In this document: positions 8,288 to 16,469 of the stretch, piece by piece
Numbering within the stretch: the first letter of the stretch is position 1
How the letters are laid out: each line of letters opens with the position of its first letter
From: a bacterium
Lineage (GTDB): Bacteria > Armatimonadota > Fimbriimonadia > Fimbriimonadales > Fimbriimonadaceae
NCBI GenBank assembly: GCA_013823945.1
Contig: PNMZ01000002.1
Span: 248,001-312,000 of the forward strand
Direction of reading: 5' to 3'
DNA: 64,000 bases
Notes under the pieces: generated by a model
Databases searched by the model: none
What the model was told of the DNA's origin: nothing
What the model saw: the letters and a program-made list of their open reading frames with translations, nothing else
Translations under genes and position numbers: made by a program

Positions 8288-9832
8288 TTACTTGTCGATT
8301 GTAAAGGAGTCGAAGAGTTCGCCGTTGGCGAGGTGGGCGCGGTAGGTGATGCGGGTGGGGGTGACGGTGATGATTTGGTAAAGCTGTTTGTACTCTCCGG
8401 TTTTGGTCATGCGGGAGAGGGCGTCTTCGCCGACGTTATACATTTTGGGTCCGGAGACGGAGACGACGAAGTAGGTTTGTCCGACTTGGGCGGTGGCGCC
8501 GGTGGAGAGGTTAGTGATGTTAGGGCCTCGGAAGAGGGGTTCGAGCGGGTTTGAGACCATTGACTTTCGAGTCTGTTTGATTGCATTGTTTTGGTCTCCC
8601 CACCCCTTCCCCTCCCCATCAGGGGAGGGAGTTGACGAAGAATTGATCTGGGTGGACAACCCCTCCCTTACCCTCCCCAAACTTGGGGAGGGAACTGATT
8701 GCGAATATAGGCTTTCTGGGCGTGAGTTCTTATTCTTTTGATCTCCCCGCCCCTTCCCCTCCCCATCAGGGGAGGGAGTTGACGAAGAATTGATCTGGGT
8801 GGACAACCCCTCACTTGCCCTCCCCAAACTTGGGGAGGGAACTGACGAATGCGAATGGGGGAGAGTCATGCGGCCGTAGGAGTGGTCGTGGCCTTGGAGG
8901 ACGAGGTCGACTTTGTGTTTGAGGATGATGGGGAGCCAGAGTTCGCGGAGGGCTTTGTTGTCGCGGCCTTTAGCGGTGCTGTACATCGGGTAGTGGAAGG
9001 TGAGGATTGTCCAGTTAGCCTTGGTTGCGCTGAGGGTTTTGTCGAGCCAAGCGGCTTGCTCGGCGGTTTTTTCAAGAGAGTTGAGGCTAATGATGCGTGC
9101 GCCTTGGAAGTCGATGTAGTAGTTGGTCTCTTCCAGCCCGGGGACACCGTTGCGGGGGTATTCGAATTGGGGAGTCCAGAGGCGGGTGATTTTTCCAGAT
9201 TTGTATTCGTGGTTGCCGGGGGTGGCGACGGAGGGGATGGTGCTGTGGAGCCAGCCGCCAGCATAGAACCACTCGCCCCATTCTTTGTCGGCTTCGGGGA
9301 TGTTGATCAGGTCTCCGGCATGGAGCATGAAATCGGCGTAGGGGGCGTCTTTTTGGGCTTGGCGGATGACGCGGCTCCACATGGATTTGATGTTGTTTTG
9401 GGCGTCGCCGAAATAGATGAAGGTGAATGGGTCATCCATTACGGACGCGGTGGTGAAATCGAACCATTCGGACCACGATTGACCATCGCCGACGCGGTAG
9501 CTGTATTTGGTTTTGGGTTTTAGTCCTTTGAGGGTGGCGGTGTGGTAGTAGGCGGTTGGGCCTTCGGCGAGTTCAAGGGGTTGGGAAGTGGCGTTTTGAG
9601 TGGTGGCGGTTGAAGTGAATCTTGGGTCGCCGGATGAAGGGGCAAATTGGATGAGGGCTTGGGCGACGGGAGCATCGGTTCGCCAGGTGAATGCGGCTTG
9701 GGTGGCGGGGTTTCCGTTCCAGGTGTAGATCACTCTTTGGGGTTCGGTGGTTGCTTGGGTTTGTTTTGTGGCGACGAATGCGGCACTGGCGAGGGAGAGA
9801 GCGGCAACGGTAATTGGGAAAAGTGGTTTCAC
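8288..9832 (-). CDS. Purple-acid-phosphatase-like metallophosphoesterase with repeat insert
   Basis: A 514-residue exported phosphoesterase. A signal peptide (residues 1-~27) is followed by a fibronectin-III-like N-terminal domain typical of purple acid phosphatases, ending near WFDFTT (~127). The metallophosphatase core has the expected ligands: FGD (141-143), GDL (173-175), GNHEY (206-210), FHYP (279-282) and GHDHSYGR (314-321). After GHDH comes an aberrant ~100-residue low-complexity segment (about 327-426) made of two 35-residue copies of VPSPSLGR...GDQ encoded by a DNA repeat. The C-terminal core (TYFVVSVSGPKMY) then resumes. The insert sits in a loop and keeps frame, so the enzyme may still fold. 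Substrate is unknown, probably phosphomonoesters outside the membrane. Confidence 0.88.
   Translation of the reverse strand: MKPLFPITVAALSLASAAFVATKQTQATTEPQRVIYTWNGNPATQAAFTWRTDAPVAQALIQFAPSSGDPRFTSTATTQNATSQPLELAEGPTAYYHTATLKGLKPKTKYSYRVGDGQSWSEWFDFTTASVMDDPFTFIYFGDAQNNIKSMWSRVIRQAQKDAPYADFMLHAGDLINIPEADKEWGEWFYAGGWLHSTIPSVATPGNHEYKSGKITRLWTPQFEYPRNGVPGLEETNYYIDFQGARIISLNSLEKTAEQAAWLDKTLSATKANWTILTFHYPMYSTAKGRDNKALRELWLPIILKHKVDLVLQGHDHSYGRMTLPHSHSSVPSPSLGRASEGLSTQINSSSTPSPDGEGKGRGDQKNKNSRPESLYSQSVPSPSLGRVREGLSTQINSSSTPSPDGEGKGWGDQNNAIKQTRKSMVSNPLEPLFRGPNITNLSTGATAQVGQTYFVVSVSGPKMYNVGEDALSRMTKTGEYKQLYQIITVTPTRITYRAHLANGELFDSFTIDK
8595..8698. repeat. 104-bp palindromic repeat, unit 1, inside the phosphatase gene
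   Basis: Contains two hairpins: CCCTCCCC-ATC-AGGGGAGGG-like and CCCTCCCC-AAACTT-GGGGAGGG. The same 104-bp unit occurs 147 bases further on (8742-8845) with about three differences. The exact 147-base spacing (49 codons) keeps the reading frame. Translated on the minus strand it gives SPSLGR and SPDGEGKG motifs. Confidence 0.85.
8742..8845. repeat. 104-bp palindromic repeat, unit 2, inside the phosphatase gene
   Basis: Near-identical to unit 1. The separating 43 bases differ from the unit and encode an ordinary polar linker (KNSRPESLYSQS). A truncated relative lies at 26344-26364. This looks like a mobile palindromic element that inserts in coding sequence without breaking frame. Confidence 0.85.
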
Positions 9833-9885
9833 GCTTCCTTCAGTTTGGCAGATGTTTTTGTTAAGGGATGGTTGTGGGTGGAGCT

Positions 9886-11226
9886 TTAGAAGATTCCTTG
9901 GAGTCGTCCGGTGGAGTCGCCGAGGTTATCCATTCGAACTCCCATGTTGTCCAACATGTTGAGGAAGAGATTGGTGAGAGGGGTGCCGTTTTGGTATTGG
10001 AGGTGTTGACCGACGGGGACTTTTCCGCCGCCTTTTCCGGCTATGAGAAGGGGAAGATCGTCATGGTTGTGGCGGTCGCCATCGCTGATTCCACCACCGT
10101 AGAGGAGCATTGTGTTATCGAGGAGGGTGCCGTTGCCGTCGTCGATTTTGCTCATGCGGTTGAGGATGTAGGCGAGTTGCTGGGTGTGGTAGACGTCGAT
10201 TTCTTTCTTTTTGAGGAGTTTATCGGGGGCTTTACCGTGGTGGCTGATGTCGTGGTGTCCGTCGGTGATGTTGATTTCTTGGTAGGGTCGGTTGCTGCCT
10301 TCGTTGGCGAACATGAATGTTGCGATTCGGGTGAGGTCGGCTCGGAAGGCGAGGATCATCATATCGCCCATGAGACGGATGTGTTCACCTCGGTCGCGGG
10401 GGACGCCACGGGGCACGTCGATTCCGTCGAGCATCATGGCTTTGCTGGAGGCTTCGTAGTTTTTGAGTCGGAGTTCGATGTCGCGGATAGATGTGAAATA
10501 TTCTTCGATCTTTTGGGCGTCGCGGGTGCCGAGGCTTGTGCGGAGCCTTTGGGCATCCTCGGCGACAAAGTCCAGGATGGAGAGTTCGTACTCGCGGCGT
10601 TTGGCTTGGGATTCAGCGGATTGGCGGTCTCCGGGGGCGCCGAAGAGTCGTTCGAAGAGGACGCGCGGGTTGACTTCTTTGGCGTTGGGGGTGGATTCGG
10701 ATCGCCAGGAGATGCTGCTGGAGTAGGCGCATGAGTAGCCGGAGTCGCAGTTTCCGGCTAGGGCGCCGCGTTCGCATCCGATTTCGAGGCTTGCGAATTT
10801 GGTTCGACTGCCGATCTGCTGGGCAGCGACTTGGTCGGCCGAGATTCCGACTTGGATGTCGGAGCCAGCGGTTTTTCGGGCTTGGACGCCGGTGAGCCAG
10901 GTTGCGGAGGACCGGGCGTGATCGCCGGGGCCGTCGCCGTTGGCGAAGGCTTTCATTTGGCTGAGGCCGGAGATGACACTAAATTCCGATTTGAGGCCGT
11001 TGAGGGGTTGGAGGATTTCGGGGAGTTGGGTGAGGCGACCGGGGTTGGCGGGTCGCCAATGTTGCATGTTGACGCCGTTCGGGACAAATAGGTAGGCCAT
11101 CCGAACCGGGCGTGCGGGAGCGGATACGGCGAGGGCGGATTTGGGTGCGAGGGCTTCGAGGAAGGGGAGGGTGACAAGGGCTCCAGCTCCTCGGAGGATT
11201 GTACGGCGGTCGACTTTTCGGCTCAT
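9886..11226 (-). CDS. DUF1552 family exported protein (Tat signal)
   Basis: A 446-residue protein with a twin-arginine signal (VDRRTILRGAGALVTLPFLEAL) and the DUF1552 body. Recognisable stretches are AYLFVPNGVNMQHWRP, GDHARSSATWLTG, ADQVAAQQIG and the C-terminal LLYGGGISDGDRHNHDDLPLLIAGKGGG, which resembles DUF1501/sulfatase-like folds. It lies 15 bases downstream of the DUF1592 cytochrome-like gene, the pairing known from Planctomycetota and relatives. Function is not established; the pair is assumed to form a periplasmic complex. Start ATG 11226. TatA, the translocon subunit, is encoded at 45998. Confidence 0.88.
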   Translation of the reverse strand: MSRKVDRRTILRGAGALVTLPFLEALAPKSALAVSAPARPVRMAYLFVPNGVNMQHWRPANPGRLTQLPEILQPLNGLKSEFSVISGLSQMKAFANGDGPGDHARSSATWLTGVQARKTAGSDIQVGISADQVAAQQIGSRTKFASLEIGCERGALAGNCDSGYSCAYSSSISWRSESTPNAKEVNPRVLFERLFGAPGDRQSAESQAKRREYELSILDFVAEDAQRLRTSLGTRDAQKIEEYFTSIRDIELRLKNYEASSKAMMLDGIDVPRGVPRDRGEHIRLMGDMMILAFRADLTRIATFMFANEGSNRPYQEINITDGHHDISHHGKAPDKLLKKKEIDVYHTQQLAYILNRMSKIDDGNGTLLDNTMLLYGGGISDGDRHNHDDLPLLIAGKGGGKVPVGQHLQYQNGTPLTNLFLNMLDNMGVRMDNLGDSTGRLQGIF

Positions 11227-11241
11227 TGGATTTGTTCTCTT

Positions 11242-13536
11242 TTAATTGTTGGTTCGTTTTCGGAAGGCATCACTGAGGATGATTTCGGTGATAAGGCGTT
11301 GTAGGGTTGGGTTTTTCTGGCGCTGGGCGAGGTTTGAAATTTGGACGTGATCGGAGGCAGTGAGGCCGCGCCCGAGGGCGTAGGTCATCAGTTTTTCGGT
11401 GAGAGTGCGGGTGAAATCGACTTCTCGGCTCGCGAGATTTTTGCGCAGGTCGGCGAGTCCATTGAGGGTGATTTTGCCCGGGAGTTCACCGATGTTGTCG
11501 ACAGGAAAGGTTCCATCTTTTGTGCGATAACTGCCGACTGCGTCGAAATTTTCAAGTGTGAATCCGTAGGCGTCGAGGGGTCGGTGGCACGAAGCGCAGG
11601 AGGGGTCGGCGCGGTGTTGAGCGAGGCGTTCTCGCATTCGTGTTGCGGTGATGGCTTCTTTGGTGTCGTCTAGTACACCGACGTTGGGAGGTGGGGGTGG
11701 GGGTGGGGTGCCGAGGATTTGCTCCATGATGAACTTGCCTCGCTTGACAGGTGAAGTACGGTTTGGGTTGCTGGTGACGCTGAGAATTGCTCCCATTCCA
11801 AGGAGGCCGCCTCGGTTCTGGGTGGAGACATCGACGCGGCGGAAATTCTGGTCGAAATCGCCGGTGATTCCGTAATGCTTGGCGAGGCGATGGTTGAGAA
11901 ATGTGAACTTGCCGTTGATGAATTCGGTTATCGGACGGTTCTGGGTGAGCATGTCACGGAAGTAGAGATTGACTTCTTGACTGAGGTCATCTTTGAGTTC
12001 TTGCTTGAAGGCGGGGAAAAGTTCGGGGTCGGCATCGTGTTCTTCAAGACGTCGGATTTGGAGCCATTGGGTGCTGAAGTCGGTTGAGAACCGTTCGGCT
12101 TTGGGGTCTGTGAGCATCCGCTGGACTTGGGCTTCGAGGGTTTTGGGTTTGGTGAGTTCTCCCGATGCGGCGAGATCGTAGAGGGTTTGATCCGGGATTG
12201 AGTTCCAGAGGAAGAAACTGAGGCGGGAAGCGAGTTCGTACCCGTTGAGATCACGTGATTTTCCAGCGGGTTCGATTCGGAACAGGAAATTGGGATTGAC
12301 GAGGACGGCTTGAATTGCGACACGAATCCCTTGTTCGTAGCTGTCGTTATTTTTTCGCACCAGTTGGTAGATGGACATGATGCGATTCGATTCTTCGGGC
12401 GAGACGGGTCGGCGATAGGCTCGGGTTGCAAATTTGTCCAGGACTTCTCGGGCGGCGGTCATATGATTCTTTGTCGCGCTGGGGGAGGCAAAGATGAGGC
12501 GGCGGTGCGAATCGGGGAGACCAGTAGTTGTTCCGTCGGGTCCCCGGAGAGTAATTGAGTAAATGTGAAGATTGCGGTCGCGGTTGGCGGGATCGGGGGC
12601 GTTGGGTTGGTAATAGTCGTTTGTGAACGCAACGTCGAGTTTGACGGTTCGAGTTGTGAGTCGGACGGGAATTTTGAACAGAGTTGGGGACAGAGTTTTG
12701 ACGTTAAGGAGTTGGAAGTTTTGGTTATTGATGCGGAGTTGGGCATCTGCGGGGCCGACTCCAGTTGCGGTGGCGGCGAGTTCGACTTCGATTTCATAGT
12801 CACCGGCCTCGACTTCTTGGAATGTGGTTGAGAACACTCCGTTGGCGTACATATTGAGAAAGCCTTCACCGGACATTGCGGAATTTTCGGGGAGGGCGCT
12901 TTTTTCGATGTCAACAGTTCGGATTTTGGGTTGAGGGATGAAAATGGCTTGATCGGTGACGGCTTGTGCCGCTCGGAGATACATTTCAAGGTGGAGCGGG
13001 GTCAGGGTGAGAACATCGCCGATGTTATCGAATCCGTAGCCTACGTCGTCGCTGGGGAAGTCACGACTGAAATCGCCTTCGATGAAGAGGAGGTCTTGGA
13101 TGACGTGATTGTATTCGGTGCGATTGAGGCGGCGAATGGTGGGGTTGGAGGGCTTTTCTTGAGTGGCGAGGGCGCGGGTAAGCCATTGAACCATTCGTTC
13201 TCGGTCGGCGAGAGAGGGGTTTCCGCCCTCGGCGGGGGGCATGACTTGGCTTCTGATGTTTTGGATGACTTTGTCGAATTTTTTGGGATTGGCGGCAACA
13301 TCGGCGGCAGTTGCAAAATCACCCAAGTCCATTCCGGCGGCGGGTTTTTCACCGCTATGGCAGGAGAGACAGTTTTTCTCAAAGAGGTCGTAGATTTCTT
13401 CGTCGAATTGTTTGTTTAAGGATTGGGTTTCGTTGGGGGTTTGAGAAATGGCGGTTTGGGGGGCAAGGGTAGCGGCGGTGAGAACGATTAAGGCAACCGC
13501 AAAGAGAGCGGGAGAAGAAACGATTCGCCAATTCAT
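11242..13536 (-). CDS. DUF1592/DUF1588/DUF1585 cytochrome-like exported protein
   Basis: A 764-residue planctomycete-type multidomain protein. After a signal peptide (MNWRIVSSPALFAVALIVL) comes a c-type haem motif, CLSCH (in LFEKNCLSCHSGEKPAAGMDL). DUF1587 follows (RRLNRTEYNHVIQDLL), then a carbohydrate-binding-like beta domain. DUF1595/DUF1592 (SRLSFFLWNSIPD) and DUF1588 with a proline run (GTPPPPPPPNVG) come next. A second haem-like CASCH (ADPSCASCHRPLDAYGF) precedes DUF1585 at the end (LTEKLMTYALGRGLTASD). It probably binds haem in the periplasm; substrate and electron partners are unknown. The open frame starts at 13563, but ATG 13536 begins the signal peptide. It forms an operon with the DUF1552 gene 15 bases downstream. 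Confidence 0.9.
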   Translation of the reverse strand: MNWRIVSSPALFAVALIVLTAATLAPQTAISQTPNETQSLNKQFDEEIYDLFEKNCLSCHSGEKPAAGMDLGDFATAADVAANPKKFDKVIQNIRSQVMPPAEGGNPSLADRERMVQWLTRALATQEKPSNPTIRRLNRTEYNHVIQDLLFIEGDFSRDFPSDDVGYGFDNIGDVLTLTPLHLEMYLRAAQAVTDQAIFIPQPKIRTVDIEKSALPENSAMSGEGFLNMYANGVFSTTFQEVEAGDYEIEVELAATATGVGPADAQLRINNQNFQLLNVKTLSPTLFKIPVRLTTRTVKLDVAFTNDYYQPNAPDPANRDRNLHIYSITLRGPDGTTTGLPDSHRRLIFASPSATKNHMTAAREVLDKFATRAYRRPVSPEESNRIMSIYQLVRKNNDSYEQGIRVAIQAVLVNPNFLFRIEPAGKSRDLNGYELASRLSFFLWNSIPDQTLYDLAASGELTKPKTLEAQVQRMLTDPKAERFSTDFSTQWLQIRRLEEHDADPELFPAFKQELKDDLSQEVNLYFRDMLTQNRPITEFINGKFTFLNHRLAKHYGITGDFDQNFRRVDVSTQNRGGLLGMGAILSVTSNPNRTSPVKRGKFIMEQILGTPPPPPPPNVGVLDDTKEAITATRMRERLAQHRADPSCASCHRPLDAYGFTLENFDAVGSYRTKDGTFPVDNIGELPGKITLNGLADLRKNLASREVDFTRTLTEKLMTYALGRGLTASDHVQISNLAQRQKNPTLQRLITEIILSDAFRKRTNN

Positions 13537-13593
13537 CGGACTGATTGGCCTATTGTACGGCACTATTGGCTAGACTGTGCATTAGTGAACGTT

Positions 13594-14172
13594 ATGAAGA
13601 CGGCATTTTTCTTGATTTCAGGGTTGGTTTTGCTCGCGGGGTTGGGATACGCGATCCTTCCAAAACAATCCACTCCGAAGGCAGACGATATGAAAAGCTT
13701 GGGCGATTTTTCGATGAAGGACATCAATGGCAAGGAACAGCCGTTGAAGCAGTACGTGGGGAAGACGGTTTTGATCGTCAACACGGCGAGCAAGTGTGGC
13801 TTGACACCGCAGTATGAGGGATTGGAAGCACTTTATGATAAGTACAAAGACCAAGGATTTGTGGTGCTGGGCTTCCCTTGTAATCAGTTTATGGGTCAGG
13901 AACCGGGGACGGAGAAAGAGATTTTGGAGTTCTGCACGACGAAGTTTGACGTGAGCTTCCCGATGTTCTCCAAGGTGAACGTGAAGGGATCGGACGCCCA
14001 TCCTTTATATCAGTGGTTGGTGCATTCAACAGCGGATACAAAAGATGTTGAGTGGAATTTTGGGAAATTCTTAATTGCGAAAGATGGGAAAACGGTTACT
14101 CGATTTGGTAGTCGAACTAACCCGGGTGATGAAGCAATCGTTGCAGCAATCGAAAAGTCGCTCGCCGAATAG
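13594..14172 (+). CDS. Glutathione peroxidase-family thiol peroxidase, membrane-anchored
   Basis: A 192-residue peroxidase that reduces hydroperoxides using thioredoxin- or glutathione-type donors. The N-terminus is a signal/anchor helix (TAFFLISGLVLLAGLGYAIL), placing the enzyme outside the membrane. The catalytic set is visible: Cys68 in NTASKCGLTPQY, Gln98 in FPCNQF and Trp154 in WNFGKF. Peroxidatic residue is Cys, not Sec. A GTG at 13585 is three codons upstream, but ATG 13594 gives the cleaner signal start. It is divergent from the DUF1592 gene, with ~57 bases between starts. The TlpA-like thioredoxin at 19401 could be a donor, although it is not adjacent. Confidence 0.93.
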   Translation: MKTAFFLISGLVLLAGLGYAILPKQSTPKADDMKSLGDFSMKDINGKEQPLKQYVGKTVLIVNTASKCGLTPQYEGLEALYDKYKDQGFVVLGFPCNQFMGQEPGTEKEILEFCTTKFDVSFPMFSKVNVKGSDAHPLYQWLVHSTADTKDVEWNFGKFLIAKDGKTVTRFGSRTNPGDEAIVAAIEKSLAE

Positions 14173-14178
14173 ATGAAT

Positions 14179-14961
14179 TTAGTTCTTGGTTTGAGGAGGG
14201 TCTTGGTCGTCGAGGCTCCCCTCAAACAATTTGCGTAGCCTCTCTCGTTCTTGTCGCTCTTTTTCGCGATCGATGACTTTGGATCGGAAGGAATCGAATT
14301 CACGGTCTTCTTTGGCTTTCTGGCGTTGTTTTTCAAAGGGTGATCTGCCGGGAGTGAGGCCGGGGAATTTGTTTTGACCATAGAACCAGGCGGCAACGAG
14401 GGGTAGGACGAGGAGGACGCCGAAGAGGGGAGCACCGGTTCCAAATCCGAAGAGAACGAGACCCGCTGTTAAGAGAGCGAGCCATTTCATCTTAAGAGGG
14501 AAAAAGAAAAACGTGATTTCTGTTTCGGGTTGGAGGCCGCAGATGACAGTAGTGATGAAGGCGATGGGGAGCCATGCACCGATGAGCACTGCTGCTGTAT
14601 CGGGAATGAGGAGGTGAGCCAGGAAACCAAAGAATGCAAAGAGGAGAGTGCCCGAGAAGAAGTGGATGAGAAGGCTTTGGGTACCAAATCGGTTTTCAAA
14701 GAGTCCTCCGAAGCTGTAAAGCCACATGAGTTGAAGGATGAAAAACAGGAGTCCTTGGCCAGAACCGTTGGTGACAAATGGGTAAGTGAGAATGGCCCAG
14801 GGTTTAGTGAAATTGAAGTCAAATGATAAATTTGGAGTTAACACAGAACCAAATTGGGGAATCCAACAGAGGACGAATCCGATGGCAAGGGCAACAATGA
14901 GACCGATGGTGCCATGGTTTCCGCCCATTGAGCGGGAGTTGAATGCAAATCGTGATGCCAT
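14179..14961 (-). CDS. Rhomboid-like integral membrane protein lacking the catalytic serine
   Basis: A 260-residue polytopic protein with about six hydrophobic segments between residues ~18 and 195, then a highly charged coiled tail (EKQRQKAKEDREFDSF, EKERQERERLRKL). The pattern WAILTYPF, LLFFILQLMWLYSFGGLFENRFG and LLIHFFSGTLLFAF follows the first helices of rhomboid/Der1 proteins. The serine protease motif GxSG is replaced (LIGAWLPIAF) and the partner histidine is not evident. It is therefore probably an inactive rhomboid or Derlin-like protein that binds membrane clients. It converges on the peroxidase gene with six bases between stops. Assignment rests on pattern, not on a motif. Confidence 0.6.
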   Translation of the reverse strand: MASRFAFNSRSMGGNHGTIGLIVALAIGFVLCWIPQFGSVLTPNLSFDFNFTKPWAILTYPFVTNGSGQGLLFFILQLMWLYSFGGLFENRFGTQSLLIHFFSGTLLFAFFGFLAHLLIPDTAAVLIGAWLPIAFITTVICGLQPETEITFFFFPLKMKWLALLTAGLVLFGFGTGAPLFGVLLVLPLVAAWFYGQNKFPGLTPGRSPFEKQRQKAKEDREFDSFRSKVIDREKERQERERLRKLFEGSLDDQDPPQTKN

Positions 14962-15163
14962 TGGCTTTAGATATTATGTCGGTAAAAATGCGGTGATCTT
15001 GTGGGTTTTTGGGTCAAGATGAGAAGAGTTGCACAGGTTTTGCATCACTAGGCGGGCTTGGTTCGTCGTGATGCTAGACGACATTGGTGCGTTTGGGCAG
15101 GTTTGTGACCGGAATTGCTGGTGAAACTGGGACAATGAGCCGAAAAAGGTTGAGGACGACAGA

Positions 15164-15964
15164 ATGCAGTACTTCGTGATTTGGACAGATGGGCAAAAGT
15201 TTGGCCCAGCAGACGTAACGGTTTTGAATGAATGGGCGGCACAAGGTCGCTTAACTCCGACGACGGAATTGGAATCGGTCGTTGACGGAAGCCGTATGCA
15301 AGCGGGGAGCTTGCCCGGACTTGTTTTCCCAGGTGGGGCTAGTACGCCATCGGATCTTGGGCAGCCGGCTCAGCCGAGTCAACCGAGCGAGCCAGTTCAG
15401 CCAACGCAAACTTCGGCTCCGGTGGGGGGCGCAGACAGTTATTTTGTTATTGGTGCGGATGGTTCGAAATATGGTCCGGCGGACGCAGCCACCCTATCCC
15501 AGTGGGCGGCGGATAACCGGTTGAACCCGAATTCTGAACTGGAAAATGCGGCGACCGGAGCCCGGGCGACGGCGAGCATGGTTCCGGGGATCATTTTCCC
15601 AACGGCGGCGGCTCCGGCGGCGAATCCGATGCAACCGATGGGTGGACCATCGACAGGTGGGAGCACAGGACAGTATTCACAGGCACCGACAAACTATCCT
15701 CGTGCCGACTATTCTGATCCGAACGCCGGGAAGACGGAATTTATCGTCTCTTTGGTGATGTCGGCAATTGGTTTGTTGTGCTGTCCGATTGTATTCAGCG
15801 TGACGGGGATTGTTTTGGGGAGCATGGCCAAGAAGAAGGGTCACCCGAATGGTCAGGTCGCGATGATTCTTGGAATCGTCAGTTTAGTTCTCGGTTGTGT
15901 GATCGGTGCCGCAGTTAATATGAGCAATCCGGCCGTTCAATCCCTTATGAATGGGGGACGATAA
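15164..15964 (+). CDS. Membrane protein with two GYF_2-like repeats and a DUF4190-like tail
   Basis: A 266-residue protein. Two ~55-residue copies of a GYF-2-type domain occur at ~1-56 (MQYFVIWTDGQKFGPADV...PGLVFP) and ~91-146 (SYFVIGADGSKYGPADAATL...PGIIFP). They are separated by a Pro/Gln/Ser linker. A Pro/Gly-rich stretch then leads to two C-terminal membrane helices (EFIVSLVMSAIGLLCCPIV; VAMILGIVSLVLGCVIGAA) of the DUF4190 type. GYF_2 domains are thought to bind proline-rich peptides at the cytoplasmic face, so this may be a membrane-tethered adaptor. It is followed 52 bases later by another small membrane protein and the terminator at 16387. Confidence 0.8.
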   Translation: MQYFVIWTDGQKFGPADVTVLNEWAAQGRLTPTTELESVVDGSRMQAGSLPGLVFPGGASTPSDLGQPAQPSQPSEPVQPTQTSAPVGGADSYFVIGADGSKYGPADAATLSQWAADNRLNPNSELENAATGARATASMVPGIIFPTAAAPAANPMQPMGGPSTGGSTGQYSQAPTNYPRADYSDPNAGKTEFIVSLVMSAIGLLCCPIVFSVTGIVLGSMAKKKGHPNGQVAMILGIVSLVLGCVIGAAVNMSNPAVQSLMNGGR

Positions 15965-16016
15965 CAGTTTAAGGTGAAACGCACTGGGAGCGGATTACCT
16001 TAATCGAGGAGGAAAC

Positions 16017-16370
16017 ATGGAATCAAACTATCCACGAGACAACATGGGAGGACAGCCAACAGAGGCTGAACTCAAGCAGTTCAACTGGGGGGCACTCCTG
16101 CTGAACTGGATTTGGGGACTGAACCACAAGCATTACATGGCTTTGCTGTGTTTTATTCCCTGTGTTGGGCTGATTTATGCCATTTACTTGGGCTTCAAAG
16201 GAAACGAGATTGCTTGGCAAAGCGGACGGTTTTCTTCGGCAGAAGAAATGCACAAGTGTCAGGTGATTTGGGCGAAGTGGGGCGTTGGTGTCCTTGTCGC
16301 CGCAATCGTACTCAACATTCTGCAAGTTGTGGTTCTTGGTGCGGCCGTTGCTTCTGGCGCGGCTCGTTAA
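16017..16370 (+). CDS. Small membrane protein (NWGAxLLNWIWG family)
   Basis: A 117-residue protein with a soluble start, the motif FNWGALLLNWIWGLNHKHYMAL, a helix (LLCFIPCVGLIYAIYLGFKG), the motif NEIAW and a second helix (WGVGVLVAAIVLNILQVVVLGAAV). The NWGAFLLNWIWG-type motif recurs in many small uncharacterised membrane proteins, often encoded beside GYF_2/DUF4190 proteins as here. The Shine-Dalgarno AGGAGG lies seven bases before ATG 16017. Probably co-transcribed with the GYF_2 gene. Function unknown. Confidence 0.82.
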   Translation: MESNYPRDNMGGQPTEAELKQFNWGALLLNWIWGLNHKHYMALLCFIPCVGLIYAIYLGFKGNEIAWQSGRFSSAEEMHKCQVIWAKWGVGVLVAAIVLNILQVVVLGAAVASGAAR

Positions 16371-16386
16371 GATTAACTGCTCGAAT

Positions 16387-16418
16387 GAGGGGGGTTCTTT
16401 TGAACCCCCCTCTTTTAT
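16387..16418 (+). terminator. Strong rho-independent terminator
   Basis: Perfect 11-bp stem GAGGGGGGTTC (16387-16397) with GAACCCCCCTC (16402-16412), a TTTT loop and a following TTTTATAT tract. It ends the GYF_2/small membrane protein unit and insulates the metal ATPase gene that starts 52 bases later. Confidence 0.93.
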
Positions 16419-16469
16419 ATCTCAAGGCTATTGCTTTAGTGAAAGTGATATTCCAGGTAAACCTGTGCC

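Noticed and set aside
8849-9523. 224-residue + strand reading frame opposite the phosphatase
   Set aside because: It is antisense to an intact metallophosphatase with all metal motifs and has no recognisable domain; the Gly/Val/Glu-rich composition is the mirror of a C-rich coding strand.
9868-10734. 288-residue + strand reading frame opposite the DUF1552 gene
   Set aside because: Shadow frame of a well-supported gene, low-complexity Val/Asp/Glu composition and no signature.
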